A stretch of DNA of 64,000 bases from Mucor racemosus (Eukaryota; Mucoromycota; Mucoromycetes; Mucorales; Mucoraceae), in the NCBI GenBank assembly GCA_027405735.1, contig JAPEHQ010000003.1:868001-932000 (forward strand), given 5' to 3'. Every line of letters starts with the position of its first letter. Within the stretch, counting starts at the first letter, position 1. The translations under genes and the position numbers were made by a program. The notes beneath the pieces were generated by a model that did no database searches, was not told the origin of the DNA, and saw only the letters and a program-made list of their open reading frames with translations. Shown piece by piece: positions 46,713 through 58,180 of this stretch.

Positions 46713-47550
46713 AATGCTTATCATATACTCCCTCTTTCTCGTATGAAAAACAAATTAGAGAAGATCCTCACATTCTCTATATCGCATTTTATAATATATA
46801 AATTCCTAGCCATAGTAGTATTCTTATGTAATCAATATTCTATCATATCTTTAATATATACATTAACTTATAATATTTTCTGCATCTAATTATCATGTAA
46901 TACGACCAAACAGCATACATGTCATTTTTTTTTCTTATTGAAAATAAATTTGTGCATCACAATTATGCTTATTTTCTTTGCCACTGAACGAGCAAATTAT
47001 GCATTGATGAATGTATTCAAAGCTACAGCGATAAATGAGATAGTCGCTACAAGTGTTTTTCATAATTGAGGAGTATCATGCAATGATTCTGTTCTTCATC
47101 GCCCTGTTGCGTAATCTATTGAATCATTGGTTCGTACCAACAAATTTGGTAGGAATGCATGTATTCTTGTACATGTAAAAGAGGTGCTATCATCGTAGTT
47201 GTATGCTTAAATCAATAACTATCAGCATTTGATGTTATTGCAACTCAAACAATGAGCTTTATTAATGTTTTTTTTTGATGTTCTACTAGTTTCTATTAAT
47301 GGAAAATCAATATTAATGTTCTCAAAAAGTTTTTCTGGATTTATGTTTGTAATTAACCGTATAAATAAATCTAGAACCGATGTGGTTTTTTGTCATATTT
47401 TTAGGTTCTAATATTTTTAGTAAAATTTTTTATGAACATAAAACAGTGTCTATATTATTTGTATAGGGTTTTCTTATATCCAATATCAAGATTTTATACT
47501 TCAATACTACATGTCGTAATCAATGGATTGTAAGATCTATTGATGCTATA
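46713..47550. other. Gene-free stretch
   Basis: The first 250 bp is the 3' flank of the preceding gene. The rest is AT-rich DNA without supported frames or recognisable repeats. Confidence 0.4.
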
Positions 47551-47554
47551 AAAA

Positions 47555-48124
47555 ATGATAAAGTATAATACTTGGCGGCATACAACAAACTCTTCACAAA
47601 AGATATCTAAAATCGCTTACTTATCAACAGCAATCCTCAGAAGAGTCACTTTATACTGTATACCAAATCATCTCAAATATGTAAGTTTAGTATCATCAAG
47701 AGACCTAGTAATCCTCCCAAGGGGACGAATTATGAATATGCCTCTACTTCGGAGGTTAATGACGATGTGTTGGTTCTGACTTTTACAAGCTTCTACATGT
47801 ACAGTAAAAGCTTCTTTCAGGTGGCACAGTTCTGCTGCCAAAAGTCCGGAGCGTGATCTTGTGGAAGAAGGAGGGGTGATATTCTCTGTATCGGCATTGT
47901 TATCTTCAGATAATTTGTTGAGGGTTGCTCTTAAGACAAACATAAAGCAAGGAAAACGGACTGCAAACATATTCTCGACGTTTTTCGGTGAGGAATTCGG
48001 CATGTCCGACCAAGAAAAGAGCGAGGAAAAATCTGCAGTGCTAATCGATGAAAATTTCTATCAGCAATTTTCGAACAATGAAGTCGGCGTGCTGGATGTC
48101 AGCAATGGTGATCCAGCCCTTTAG
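47555..48124 (+). other. GC-richer coding-like island, unidentified
   Basis: Composition rises relative to both flanks and a frame stays open from 47861 to 48124 (FSTFFGEEFGMSDQEKSEEK, DENFYQQFSNNEVGVLDVSN). An upstream frame (KYVSLVSSRDLVILPRGRI, 47640-47780) and a long open minus-strand frame over 47668-48003 overlap it. I cannot assign a family; a decayed gene or transposon piece is most likely. TATATAAAC at 48277-48284 lies just beyond and serves the next gene. Confidence 0.25.
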
Positions 48125-48446
48125 AGGTTCTGGAAGGCTTTCAAAGTAGAGATTCCTCGTGAGATTTTGAGTTTATGGAGTAACTTTTCTTACTGATTAT
48201 TGCAATTTGCAGTAGTATGAAATAGGCTGCAATATGACGCTGTTTGTATACAAAAACCCAAGGAACCTAAAATGAATATATAAACACACCATATAATGCC
48301 AAAATAGCAGGAGCTCCGTTTTAATCAAATCTTATTAAACACAAACATAACGAATAAATAAATAGAGTGTTCAGCTCATTTTACTATTTTGAAAACTCTT
48401 TCTTTCTTTATTTAATCAATATATACCCTTTTTTATATCTTGGAAA

Positions 48447-49902
48447 ATGGATCAATTATACCAATTGTTATGTATACCAAAAGCACCTTCTCTCCAAATT
48501 TCTGATTTGAAGACTGGTAATTTTACCCAATTCCTCGATGTTTCCATGAAATCATCAGCAAGCATTGAAAAAGACCGTGGTCTTAAAAATGATGCTACCA
48601 AAGAATTTACCAAGCTTGTTTCTTCCAAGAGCAATAGTCCTAGTAACACTATGCGTATGGTTAATGACATCTTTAAAAGTGCTTCAAATGCTTGTCATTT
48701 GGATCGCGAGCGTGCTTTGATTGATTGGCTTCAAGTCTGTGTTTCCACTGCTATTGAGTTTGGTTTAGATCCCGAGAAGGGTAGTAATAATAATGTTTAT
48801 AATGAAAAGCCACTTCCTTTACCAAAGAAGGAAGATTCATCTCCTAAAAAACCAGCCTCATCACCAAAGAAGAAGAAAAAGCAACAAAAAGATGATTATG
48901 AGTCAGAGACTGATGTCTCTTGGGATGAGGAGGAAAGATATGATCTAATTGGAAGTTCTGATGATGATTATGTTCCTTCAATGGATGATGGTGTTGTTCC
49001 TTCTAAATCACGCCCCTCAAGAAACAGTGGTAGTGATACAACTCCTACCAAGGCACCTCGTAAAAAGAAGAATCAAGATCAAACTGTACCTGCTTCTTCT
49101 ACCAAGAAAAGTTCTAAAGAAGCAACAATTCCTTTAATCAAAGAAGGTGCTGGTGCTAAAGCGCTTCAGAAATATTTTGCTGATCTCGAGAATATTGATC
49201 CTGGTTTCAAATCAAGTTCTGCTCCTGTACTATCTGGCGGGTATTTTGCAAGAGCCTTTTTTTTCCCTTCTAAGGATAGTTTTAATGTACGTTTGATTTT
49301 GTAAATGATGTAGTATTTTTTTTTTTTTTTTGGTGGAACCTAACTAAACGTAATTTGTGTAATTATTAATTTACTGATTATAGGCCTTTTTGTCAGTCTT
49401 GCATTCAGCAACCAAGACTATTGATATTTGTGTATTTGCATTTACAGATGATGATGTAGCTAATGCATTGATTGCCGCCAAGAAACGTGGTGTAGCTATC
49501 AAAATTATTACGGATAATCAACAAGCTGCCGGTAAGGGCGCTGATGCAAAGAGATTACAAGAGTCATATGGCATTCCATTTAAAACAGACAATACGTAAG
49601 TTATTTGTTTGTAGTATACTAGTTCATCGTTTTGATGGGTTTATTTTCCTTTTAATAGAACTGGTTATATGCATAATAAGTTTGCTATTGTCGATAGTGC
49701 AACATTGATTAATGGAAGTTTCAATTGGTCCAAGGGGTATGTTTTCTATTTCACATCGAAAATGTTATTATACAAAACTAATTAAAAATTATATCAAAAC
49801 AGTGCAAGATTCAAGAATAGAGAGAATGTATTGATTACCAATATTCCTATCTGTATTAAAGAGTTCCAAGGTCAATTTGATTCCCTCTGGGCAGAGTTCT
49901 AA
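48447..49902 (+). CDS. Phospholipase D-like protein with one HKD motif
   Basis: Four exons (introns 49287-49383, 49596-49658, 49737-49802) give 409 aa. The C-terminal 140 residues form a PLDc_2-type domain: TIDICVFAFTDDDVANAL, GVAIKIITDNQQAAGKG, and the catalytic HNKFAIVD followed by NGSFNWSKGARFKNREN. One HKD per chain is typical of the Nuc/MitoPLD (PLD6) group, which dimerise to act as phosphodiesterases on DNA, RNA or cardiolipin. Unlike PLD6 there is no N-terminal membrane helix. Instead there are about 110 folded-looking residues (MDQLYQLLCIPKAP..., WLQVCVSTAIEFGLDP), then a disordered Lys/Ser/acidic linker (SSPKKKKKQQKDDYESETD) with nuclear-signal character. A nuclear or cytosolic nuclease is a reasonable guess. 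Confidence 0.85.
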
Positions 49903-50329
49903 GTAAAGCATTTGGCTTGATATATCTAATCTATTAATTTGTTAATAAATATTCATCGATCTTTTTTTCATACACACATGTTACATCATACTTGTTGTTT
50001 TTCTAAGGGTTAAAGGAGTAAAATAATGCATTGGAAGGGCGAGGAGGTTACTTTTGCTATTATATGCATACATTTTATATTTTTCATTCAATATCTTTCA
50101 TTTGACAGTAGCGGATCGACAATTCGAAAATTTGAGTTTCTGGCATCAAAAAACATACATCGAATATGCTACATAAAAATGTATTGAATGTAAATGAAAA
50201 ATAAGAGTATATAACTCATAATTTTGATCTTTAATAAAAGTATATTTGAAGCAATACACCAAGCAGAAAAGCTCTTGGAATATTCTTTAAATTTGTATGA
50301 TATTATTTTGAGTCAGCCTATTTTTTTTA
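49903..50329. other. Intergenic region
   Basis: Convergent 3' flanks of the PLD-like and 7-TM genes. AT-rich, nothing else seen. Confidence 0.4.
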
Positions 50330-51166
50330 TTATACATCATTTTGTATTTCATATTTTGAGGAATTATAAACATTATCATCAGTTGCATCAGTGATAATTG
50401 CATTTTGTTGGTTTCCCCTCCAGAGATGACCCAAATAGAAAGCAGTAAATACAGCAAGAACAACAGGGAAATCGACCAAAAATATATTCAAATAGTCAAA
50501 CATATTGATACTATCGGAATCAAACTCCAGAGGTGCAAATGCAAGGATTGTAAAAGCTATTGCTGAAAAAAAATTTAAAAAAGTAAAGATCACAAGAGAG
50601 CAACGAGAATTTTTTTCAGTTAATTTCTTATAGTATATCGATATCAACAAAAGATTAACAACAATAAAGCCCCAGACCATTAAAATCATGAAATAAAGAC
50701 CATGAGAGAACCGAACAAGTAACTCCATATCTCCTGAACTTCTGCCAGAATATTGAACATTTAGAATTGCTGCCATGACAGTTACTGCAAGACTTGTTAA
50801 AATGCAAACAGCAGCCCATAAAAATCCCAAGAAAACAGAGTATCTTCCTGTTGTGCTATCTCTACTCTTTTTTTCATTAATGTAAAATGCACCAATAAGA
50901 GGAATAAAGGTATATGTGGTATATAAACCATAAAAGATATAGAAAGCTGGTTGAATACTGTTGAACCCAAGTGCGGACAAAGCGGAAAAAATCGATGAAA
51001 TTGTTCCAGTAAGAGCAGCTATAAGGGCAGCATACGAAATGGGATTATGATATACTGATGATCTAAGAAATAAGAATAACATTGCTAGGCCAAAGACTAT
51101 CCAAATAGCAAGTGGGCCAAATGCAATGCCGGGTTCAGATAAGAAGACGATACTAGTAGGCCACAT
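50330..51166 (-). CDS. Seven-transmembrane protein of unknown family
   Basis: Single exon, 278 aa from ATG 51166 (the open frame extends upstream but without ATG). Hydrophobic segments near residues 12-34, 42-65, 72-96, 110-135, 155-180, 190-215 and 225-250 give a predicted seven passes; examples are PLAIWIVFGLAMLFLFL and GLYFMILMVWGFIVVNLLL. The C-terminus is hydrophilic and acidic (ITDATDDNVYNSSKYEIQND). Length and topology recall fungal RTA1-like or Pth11-type membrane proteins, but I see none of their signatures and do not assign it. Confidence 0.7.
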   Translation of the reverse strand: MWPTSIVFLSEPGIAFGPLAIWIVFGLAMLFLFLRSSVYHNPISYAALIAALTGTISSIFSALSALGFNSIQPAFYIFYGLYTTYTFIPLIGAFYINEKKSRDSTTGRYSVFLGFLWAAVCILTSLAVTVMAAILNVQYSGRSSGDMELLVRFSHGLYFMILMVWGFIVVNLLLISIYYKKLTEKNSRCSLVIFTFLNFFSAIAFTILAFAPLEFDSDSINMFDYLNIFLVDFPVVLAVFTAFYLGHLWRGNQQNAIITDATDDNVYNSSKYEIQNDV

Positions 51167-51253
51167 TTTTTCGTGTAAAAATTTGTACAAGAAAGAACAG
51201 ATCAAATACTTATTATTCGATTGATTTATACTAAATTATCCTGCTTAGCTTGT

Positions 51254-51424
51254 TTAGTAGTGATACAAGGGAAGAACATAGAAATCTTCGGTGGAACATA
51301 ATAATGCTTCGTCTTGTTTCTGATCTTGTGGTTTATTGGTAAATGTCATGCCAGGGAAATTCACAGAATACAATTTATTCAATGTTGCTATACTCATTGT
51401 ATACTCAATTGACATGAATCCCAT
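51254..51424 (-). CDS. Small ORF, 56 aa, unknown
   Basis: Between the 7-TM and F-box genes, on the same strand, an ATG frame encodes MGFMSIEYTMSIATLNKL then YSVNFPGMTFTNKPQDQKQD and ends YVLPLYHY. Its composition is balanced and protein-like, unlike random AT-rich frames. It may be an independent small gene, or a lost or unrecognised exon; I found no phase-consistent splice to the 7-TM ORF. Confidence 0.35.
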   Translation of the reverse strand: MGFMSIEYTMSIATLNKLYSVNFPGMTFTNKPQDQKQDEALLCSTEDFYVLPLYHY

Positions 51425-51471
51425 GATACGCATAAATAATTCGGTAAATCATGTACAATGGTATACTTTAT

Positions 51472-53319
51472 TTATAAAACCAAACATGCATTGATAGTAA
51501 TTGCTTGTTGTGGTAAAGTAACAATAGTTTGATAATTTAAAGTTTGTATCTTTAATTTCATGTGGGGCTTATGGCGTTTGAATTCATAAGTTTCACATTG
51601 ATCGTTCTTCTTTGTTACAACAATGCTTGAGCCTAATTTGTATGTTACATTTAACTTTCGCAATTTGTGTAGTTTAAAAAGATCCAAGTAAATGTTATCA
51701 GCCATAGGATCATCTATTTTTTTTGACTCAACAACTATAGAAGCAAATTCAAGATTGAATGTTTCCAATGATTTGCAACTACTTGTAAGCAGATTATTCA
51801 AAATCAAGTTTGTTTGTACAAGGGATGGGCTTCTTCTTATTACATTGAACTTTGAGATAGTCAAATGCTTTAAACGAGCACTATCGAGTAATGCATTTAC
51901 TGATAAATGCTTCAAGTCATCAGGAACACTACATACAGAAACATGATCAAGAGTAAGGGACTCGAGGAGTTTACAACAAGCTAATATATCAAATATATAA
52001 GCTAGTTCAATAGAGCGACCAAATGTACAGTCGATAACCAAACTTGATAATTGATGAAAGCTCATCAGAGAGTCAAACAAAAATCGATCCATTTTTTCGA
52101 ATTGTTCTGGGAATATTCTCTTACGATTATATTCCATATGACCACCTTCATAATTATTCTGCATGGATAAACGCTTAATATAATTAGCTTGATCTGATGA
52201 TGATAAAAGTATTAACTGTTGTTTCATATTATCTTTTGTTGTAATCAATTTGATGATTTTCAATTTCATTCTGCTTTGATCCATTGTTTCAAGTACATCT
52301 TTTGAAATTGGAAACAGCATCATTTCATATTTTTTCAAGTTTATACAAGAAGCTATCATTGGAAGAATGCTCAGTGTATATTTGTCTATGCTTGTTGTAG
52401 AGCGCATTAAAATGTCGTATTCCATAGTAAACGATTGCAGATCAGTGTATTTCAGTGACAAATACTTTATCCAGTGTTGGATTATACGTTCATCTTGCTG
52501 GCCATTTAAATTTCGTTTAGCATACAAATTGATTTCAAGGTTCTTGAGGTTTGATGCTGGATAATCGACATTGACGGGATTATTCTTGATTTCTTCAGGG
52601 ATGTTTAGGTACGGATATTGTGCATTTTCATTCAATCGAAATGTAACATAGTTGAGTGTCAATGTTTGCAATTTTGGAACACTTTGGTAAAGTAAGTCGA
52701 GGTCTTGAAAAGCAAGAAGTACTGCATCAAGAGTCAAATACTTTAGGGCAACAGCGTATCTTAAATTAGTCAAGAATTGCCGTTTCCTATGTAAATATTT
52801 ATCAAGAGTTATAATGCCTTTGTTAAACGCGTTGTAATCAAACGACTGGATATGCAACAATGTTAAATTTGAGAGTTTTCCTGCTGCAGACTCCAGCCAA
52901 AGAGAAGTAAAGAGAGGAGTTGATATGTTGTATTCTGTAATGTATTGAATCGATGATGTCCAATACGGAATCTTGATGAGTGATTGTTTTCGACGATTGT
53001 ATTCATTTTCATTTACTATATCATCAGTTCTAAGGTGCAACACTTGAAGGTTTGGAAATAAAGTTGGAAGATTGAAAGTTTTGTCTATAGGACAAAAGCC
53101 TATAATCCCTAATTTACGAACACAATTTGCCACGCCTTGATGTAGCTCGAATGGTGTGAATCCAGAAGATCCAAATAAATTTATAAAAGCTGAATAATAC
53201 AAAACATTATCAGTGATCATTGTGAACCATTTCTTTGATACAAGTTGACATGTCTTTTTGTCACTATACTCTACGTAAGAGAATATGATGTATCGAACTT
53301 CCTCAGGTAAATATTCCAT
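51472..53319 (-). CDS. F-box protein with leucine-rich repeat-like body
   Basis: Single exon, 615 aa from ATG 53319 (the upstream in-frame codons lack ATG). An F-box occupies about residues 1-42: EYLPEEVRYIIFSYVEYSDK then LVSKKWFTMITDN. The rest is a series of irregular leucine-rich segments (LFPNLQVLHLRTDDI, VPKLQTLTLNYVTF, LLESLTLDHVSV, SARLKHLTISKFNV, LHKLRKLNVTYKLG) spaced 25-30 or more residues apart, as in fungal F-box/LRR proteins. The likely role is substrate adaptor of an SCF ubiquitin ligase. Such genes are numerous and divergent in Mucorales, so the substrate cannot be inferred. Confidence 0.85.
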   Translation of the reverse strand: MEYLPEEVRYIIFSYVEYSDKKTCQLVSKKWFTMITDNVLYYSAFINLFGSSGFTPFELHQGVANCVRKLGIIGFCPIDKTFNLPTLFPNLQVLHLRTDDIVNENEYNRRKQSLIKIPYWTSSIQYITEYNISTPLFTSLWLESAAGKLSNLTLLHIQSFDYNAFNKGIITLDKYLHRKRQFLTNLRYAVALKYLTLDAVLLAFQDLDLLYQSVPKLQTLTLNYVTFRLNENAQYPYLNIPEEIKNNPVNVDYPASNLKNLEINLYAKRNLNGQQDERIIQHWIKYLSLKYTDLQSFTMEYDILMRSTTSIDKYTLSILPMIASCINLKKYEMMLFPISKDVLETMDQSRMKLKIIKLITTKDNMKQQLILLSSSDQANYIKRLSMQNNYEGGHMEYNRKRIFPEQFEKMDRFLFDSLMSFHQLSSLVIDCTFGRSIELAYIFDILACCKLLESLTLDHVSVCSVPDDLKHLSVNALLDSARLKHLTISKFNVIRRSPSLVQTNLILNNLLTSSCKSLETFNLEFASIVVESKKIDDPMADNIYLDLFKLHKLRKLNVTYKLGSSIVVTKKNDQCETYEFKRHKPHMKLKIQTLNYQTIVTLPQQAITINACLVL

Positions 53320-53509
53320 TGTTATCAAAAGCAAAAAGGTTATGTAAAGAATATAGAATCTGTATTGACGTTATTCAACTGTAGTTCCGAAATACAATGA
53401 ATATCATGTGAAAAATGTAGATTTAAAGTTTGAAGCTCTGTTCTACACTTTGTGTAGGGTATCTACAATCAATCATTTATTTACAAGTTAACAGTGGTAT
53501 ACAAATATA

Positions 53510-55013
53510 TTAAGCGAAACGAGTTTGTCCTGCAGACTCCCAACTAAGTCCAGTTACTTCACTTCCAAAACCAGATCCATCTAATGCTAAAGCACCTTCT
53601 GAATCAGCATAATAATTGGTAGGGCCCGTATCTTGCACTCCAGCATTTTTTCTATTGTTTAAAATTAGAATATACTCTTTACAATATATAAACAAAGCTT
53701 ACTTTTCTCTCTCTGCTGCACTTTGAGCAACAGCTGTGCCTATTGTTCTTTTTTTTAGGCCCTTCTCGCTTGGTTTACCATTACATTCAAAAGAATGATC
53801 CATAATTTCTTGCTTTGGAAACATCATGTAACATAATGGACATTGTTTATTACCCATTTTACGTCTCTCTGCTTCCTGTGACAAAAAAAAAAAAAAAAAA
53901 GCATTAAGTACGTTACAAAATTATAGACATTCTTTTGTATATAATTTTTACCTGGAGCTCATCATTGAATAATTTTCTCCTACCGCTCACATGATTGACA
54001 TATAACTCTAAATCTTCTTCCTCTCCATCTTCATCATCAATACCATAAATAATCTTCTTCTTGTTGAAAGTTGGCCTACTAAATGGAGATGAGTTTTGTG
54101 GTGAGCTTATGGGTCTTTTACGGGTTGGTGCAGGAGGAGAATTTAATGAATTTGGTGAAAATAGACTACTTCCTCTTCGTAATGTTTCTTGGCCATTGTT
54201 ATTATTCACTATACTAGATTGTCTCGTCGGCGACGTCGCTAAGGAGGAATCTTTATCGACTACTATCGATGGAGATCTTAGTGTTTGACTTGAGCTTTTA
54301 TCTGATGACCCCTTTAATGGCGACGAAGAAGATGGTTTAGGACTATGAGCAAATATTGCTGCCAATTCACTGTCAATTTCAATTTTTTTCGATATATCAA
54401 TTGATGATGGGTTTTTTGTTAGACTAGATACACGTTTCGCTGCCTTATCTAATGTTACAGTTCTTGAATCTCTTTGAAACATCCTATTAACATTGTCTAA
54501 AGGAGGCAATCTTTCAGCTGTTCGATCTGTCGAATAGATAACAACGGGAGCAGGGATTGGATTAGGTGAATGATAAATATTTGGCGTTGGTCTTAGAAAC
54601 GCTGGTTTTTGTCTTTGCGGTAAATTTTGATGTGGTTTAGTAATAGGGGAAGGTGGAGGTCGTGGTTTAGGTAAAGAGGCAGGTTTTCCCTGCAAAAGTT
54701 TCGATTGAGGCAAAGATTTTGGTTTGTGTAGAGGCATTGGTTTTGGTGAAGCCGCTGGTTTTGATGAAGGCGTTGATTTTGAAATAGGCTTTGTAATGGA
54801 GGAACTGGGTAAAAAAGTAGACTTTTGTGATTTATCGAAAGGTAGAGGTCTTTCAGGTGTACGGCTGCTGTTATTTTGTATTGTGGCTTTAGTAGCCTTT
54901 TTGGTATTATTTCTCTTCACAAGTGGGGAGGGCTCTTTTATGAGAGCACATTCCAATATTTCCACGACATCGTCGTCGTCGTCAGAATCAATGATGATAG
55001 TAACTTTATTCAT
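53510..55013 (-). CDS. SUMO-interacting motif plus UBZ4-type zinc finger protein
   Basis: Three exons (introns 53652-53702, 53876-53951) give 458 aa. The N-terminus VTIIIDSDDDDDVVEIL (residues 4-20) is a textbook SUMO-interacting motif: a hydrophobic core flanked by acidic residues. Residues 30-340 are disordered and rich in Pro, Ser and Lys. Near residue 366 lies CPLCYMMFPKQEIMDHSFEC, spaced C-x2-C-x11-H-x3-C like the UBZ4 ubiquitin-binding fingers of Rad18, SPRTN and relatives. The last 20 residues (GFGSEVTGLSWESAGQTRFA) look conserved but are not recognised by me. Reading of both SUMO and ubiquitin suggests DNA-damage or genome-maintenance work, but no RING, nuclease or protease domain is present. 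Intron 1 contains an A18 tract (read from the plus strand at 53883-53900). Confidence 0.8.
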
Positions 55014-55859
55014 AGTTGCTATTGATTAGTAGTATTGGGAAAGTAATAAATGAACATCAACCATTTGGGAATCCTGATAAAAACAATATCTGATGTACAA
55101 AATGCCGGACATCATGGGAGACATCCCCGAAATTTAGGTATCACACCAAATCGAACATATCCGGTATTCATGTCTAAATTGTAATTTATGCTCTTCTGAC
55201 AAGAAAATATACAATATCACCGATGAGATGAAGTTTGAGTACTGCACGGCTTATAATTATAAAAATCATCAATGCAAAATACGCACAGTATTGATAAATA
55301 ATAGTAAATTTCAGTTTTCAAAAACTACACTGCTCTTTTTATGAGAACTAGATGTATTTCTGTTTAGCCAATAGATTTAATTACTTTTGTATCGAGATTC
55401 AAAACTTAACAGGATAGGGGACTCCAAGACCTATAAACCAGACCTTTTTTATGATACTACTCCCCACATGTTAAGTGCAGCACAGTTTGTCCCATATAGT
55501 AGTTTATGAATAAATCATATTTCGATATTGATATGATCAAAGGATTTATAAATATATCGCAATCTAGAAAAGATATATCTAAATCAGGTTTTATGAGAAT
55601 GTATACTCATATTATCACACCCTAGAGTTGTCCATGAGAAAATTACAATTAAATCAGGTTTCATACTCTATATCTATGAGAAAATCATAGTAAAATCAGG
55701 TTAGATACAGAGGCAGTTTTTTAGTTAAGATCAGCAAGAGTATTTAGTATAAATGCATCCCCTTTTTTTACTATATCAATATTTTTTCATCATCATTTCT
55801 CTTAAACATTTATAAACTATGAAGCAAATTTATTTTCAGTCCCCAGTTCCTTAATTATA

Positions 55860-56235
55860 TAAGAGCCAGTGTTCGTCTCTTTTTCATCAATGATCCTCAA
55901 GGGTTTATTGAATTTATTGTCGCAGTACATCTATCAGAATCATTAGAAACGTTATAAAATCATCAGGCATCTCTTAATCGAAATGCTCAAGGCGATCCTT
56001 GCAGAAGAAACAGTACTTTTCTTAGCACATCTTCGTGCTAATAGTTTTCTTGGTCAAGTCAACACTCGTTTTCCATCACTTAATTGAGCAATCACAAATT
56101 TCGTGGATTTACGTAGAATTCATGTGCCAACTGTTTATATGACCATTATGGGTGCATTGATAGACTGTGATGAGCATGATGTTGCTACTACTCTGTACAA
56201 TGCTGTATGCTGTACGACAGTACATATTTAGTAAT
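55860..56235 (+). pseudogene. Unidentified protein-like remnant
   Basis: One frame from about 55947 reads RHLLIEMLKAILAEETVLFL, AHLRANSFLGQVNTRF, hits TGA at 56085-56087, then continues in the same frame as ITNFVDLRRIHVPTVYMTIM and GALIDCDEHDVATTLYNAV. A fragment in another frame just upstream reads RLFFINDPQGFIEFIVAVHL. The residue mix is protein-like rather than AT-driven. I do not recognise the family. Confidence 0.3.
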
Positions 56236-57069
56236 ATAGCATTTATGCCATCAATTCGCACTAGTTTTTATGTTCAAACTAGATCTAAAGCAGGTATTAA
56301 CAGTATGAATTTAATAGTTTTCGTTCCAAATGCAACCCTTGATGGTTAAATAAATACACTAGACAAAAACTCACAATTCATCGAGTAGTTATTAATTTGG
56401 AATAATTAAATTACCATACGGTAATTATTTGTGAAGCGTAAAGTGAATTAAACTCATCTCATTTGAAGTAAGTTTGATATTCAGTGATTGTTATAAATAG
56501 TCTTTTATGATTTATCAGAATATATTTATGTTAAATAAAACTAGAAATTTAATCAAGTAAAGATATATCGTTTATTAAAAGAAAATAAAGAGGATTTATA
56601 TACTAATTGAGTTGAGGGAAATGATGATGTGGTAAGGATTATAGGTGTTATCTATTATACTAATGTGGCATGATGATGGAACACCATGCTGGAACTGTGG
56701 TTCCGTTGATGTTCAATTGACTTGAATTTCGGTTCCTGAATTATTGTTTTACTTTTGGATTTGACATTCGGTTAAGAATGATACACCATTTTAAACCAAG
56801 ACCTAGAAGTTTTTAGTTCTTTCTTTTACCATTTGGTTTTTCTAGTAATAAAGCCTGCGTTCTCTATCGTGATAAATTTTCTTTTATAGTTTTTATTATT
56901 ATTATTCTTTCTATAAGTAAGACTTATCTACCCATAACTCTCGGTTTTAGATGGTTTCAAATTTTTTTGCCCAATGTTGGGTCAGATTCCATGAAATTTT
57001 CAAAGATGTGCCTTTTGTCTATGAGACATTGATATCTGTCCGGAAATAAAAGGGTTAATGCCAGAATAT

Positions 57070-58180
57070 AAGTGCATTATTGGCCTAACATAGACAAAAA
57101 AAAATCGACTTAATCGATCGTAAAAATTAAGCATCAAAATTGAGGTATTAATTTTTTGTGCTCACAAGTTAAATCTAGCTGAAAGCTAGTCTGTATTTTT
57201 TGTTTCAGCAAAAAATATTAATTTTTCGTAGAGATAATGAAAATAATACTGTAGTTCATATTACGGTTTACAGCCTATGGTAACTGAGTTCCAAAATTGA
57301 TTTGCTGCAAAATAGATCAGAAAATGATTCAAAAAATAAAATTATTTAATAGCTCATGAACTGCAAAATACGTTGAACTAGTGTATTAAATGTTTTTTGT
57401 ACAGTTTTAAATTCTTCATCTATCTACATAAAATTCAAATAATTGTTTTATATTAAATTTTGCATAAAATGCGATTGAAATTTTGGAGGTTTTTTGAAGA
57501 TACGCATTACTTTTTATACGTATGCTTCGAATATAAGTAATTGAAATGATGCATAAAAAAATTATCTACCGATCGTGCTATTGATGAACCTTTTAGCTAA
57601 ATTTGTCGTAGAGAAAATGATATTTTTGTCATTTTTTTTTTGAAATTCAGAATTTGGGATGAGGGTATACAAGGGAAAATTGAAGCTAGAAGCGAAGATA
57701 TTTTTTTGTACACCTTTTTGAGGATATCTCCATGAAAAATCAATATTTTAAGAAAAACTAAATTGGGTCCGGTAGAGCTCAACGAGATCAATGATATTAA
57801 TGTAAAAAATAAATACTACTCAACTTAACGAATATTTTGTAATCTACTACAAAAATATCAAAAAAATGAAAAAAAATAAAAGTGCTCAGATTTTTTTTAT
57901 ACTGAAATATATTATAGAGTGCTTTAAAACAAGTAAGTTTCATTATTAAAAAATGTTAGTATAACTTAATTTTTTGTAGAGATATGAAGCCTCAAAGTTT
58001 TCAATCCTTTAGCAGTGAAATACGCGTAAAAATCTGAAACATTAGCACTGAAAAATTAATACCAACTGCAAAAAATAGGATATTTCCGGATACTCATTTT
58101 TGGATTAGACTTGAACATCTCAGGTACATAGGAATATAATTTTTTCTTAGTGTTATTTAATGAAAGAAAAAAGTAGAGCA
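57070..58180 (-). repeat. Dispersed AT-rich repeat, copy B2
   Basis: Inverted partner of 25290-26350, alignable over most of its length. The end matching TGTTAGGCCA lies at about 57080 and the end matching ACTTGAGATGTTC at about 58110-58120. No coding frames, no clear terminal repeats. Confidence 0.65.

Noticed and set aside
54724..55029. Plus-strand ORF over the UBZ4 gene
   Set aside because: Antisense shadow of a disordered Pro/Ser region; the minus-strand model has a SIM, phase-matched introns and a zinc finger.
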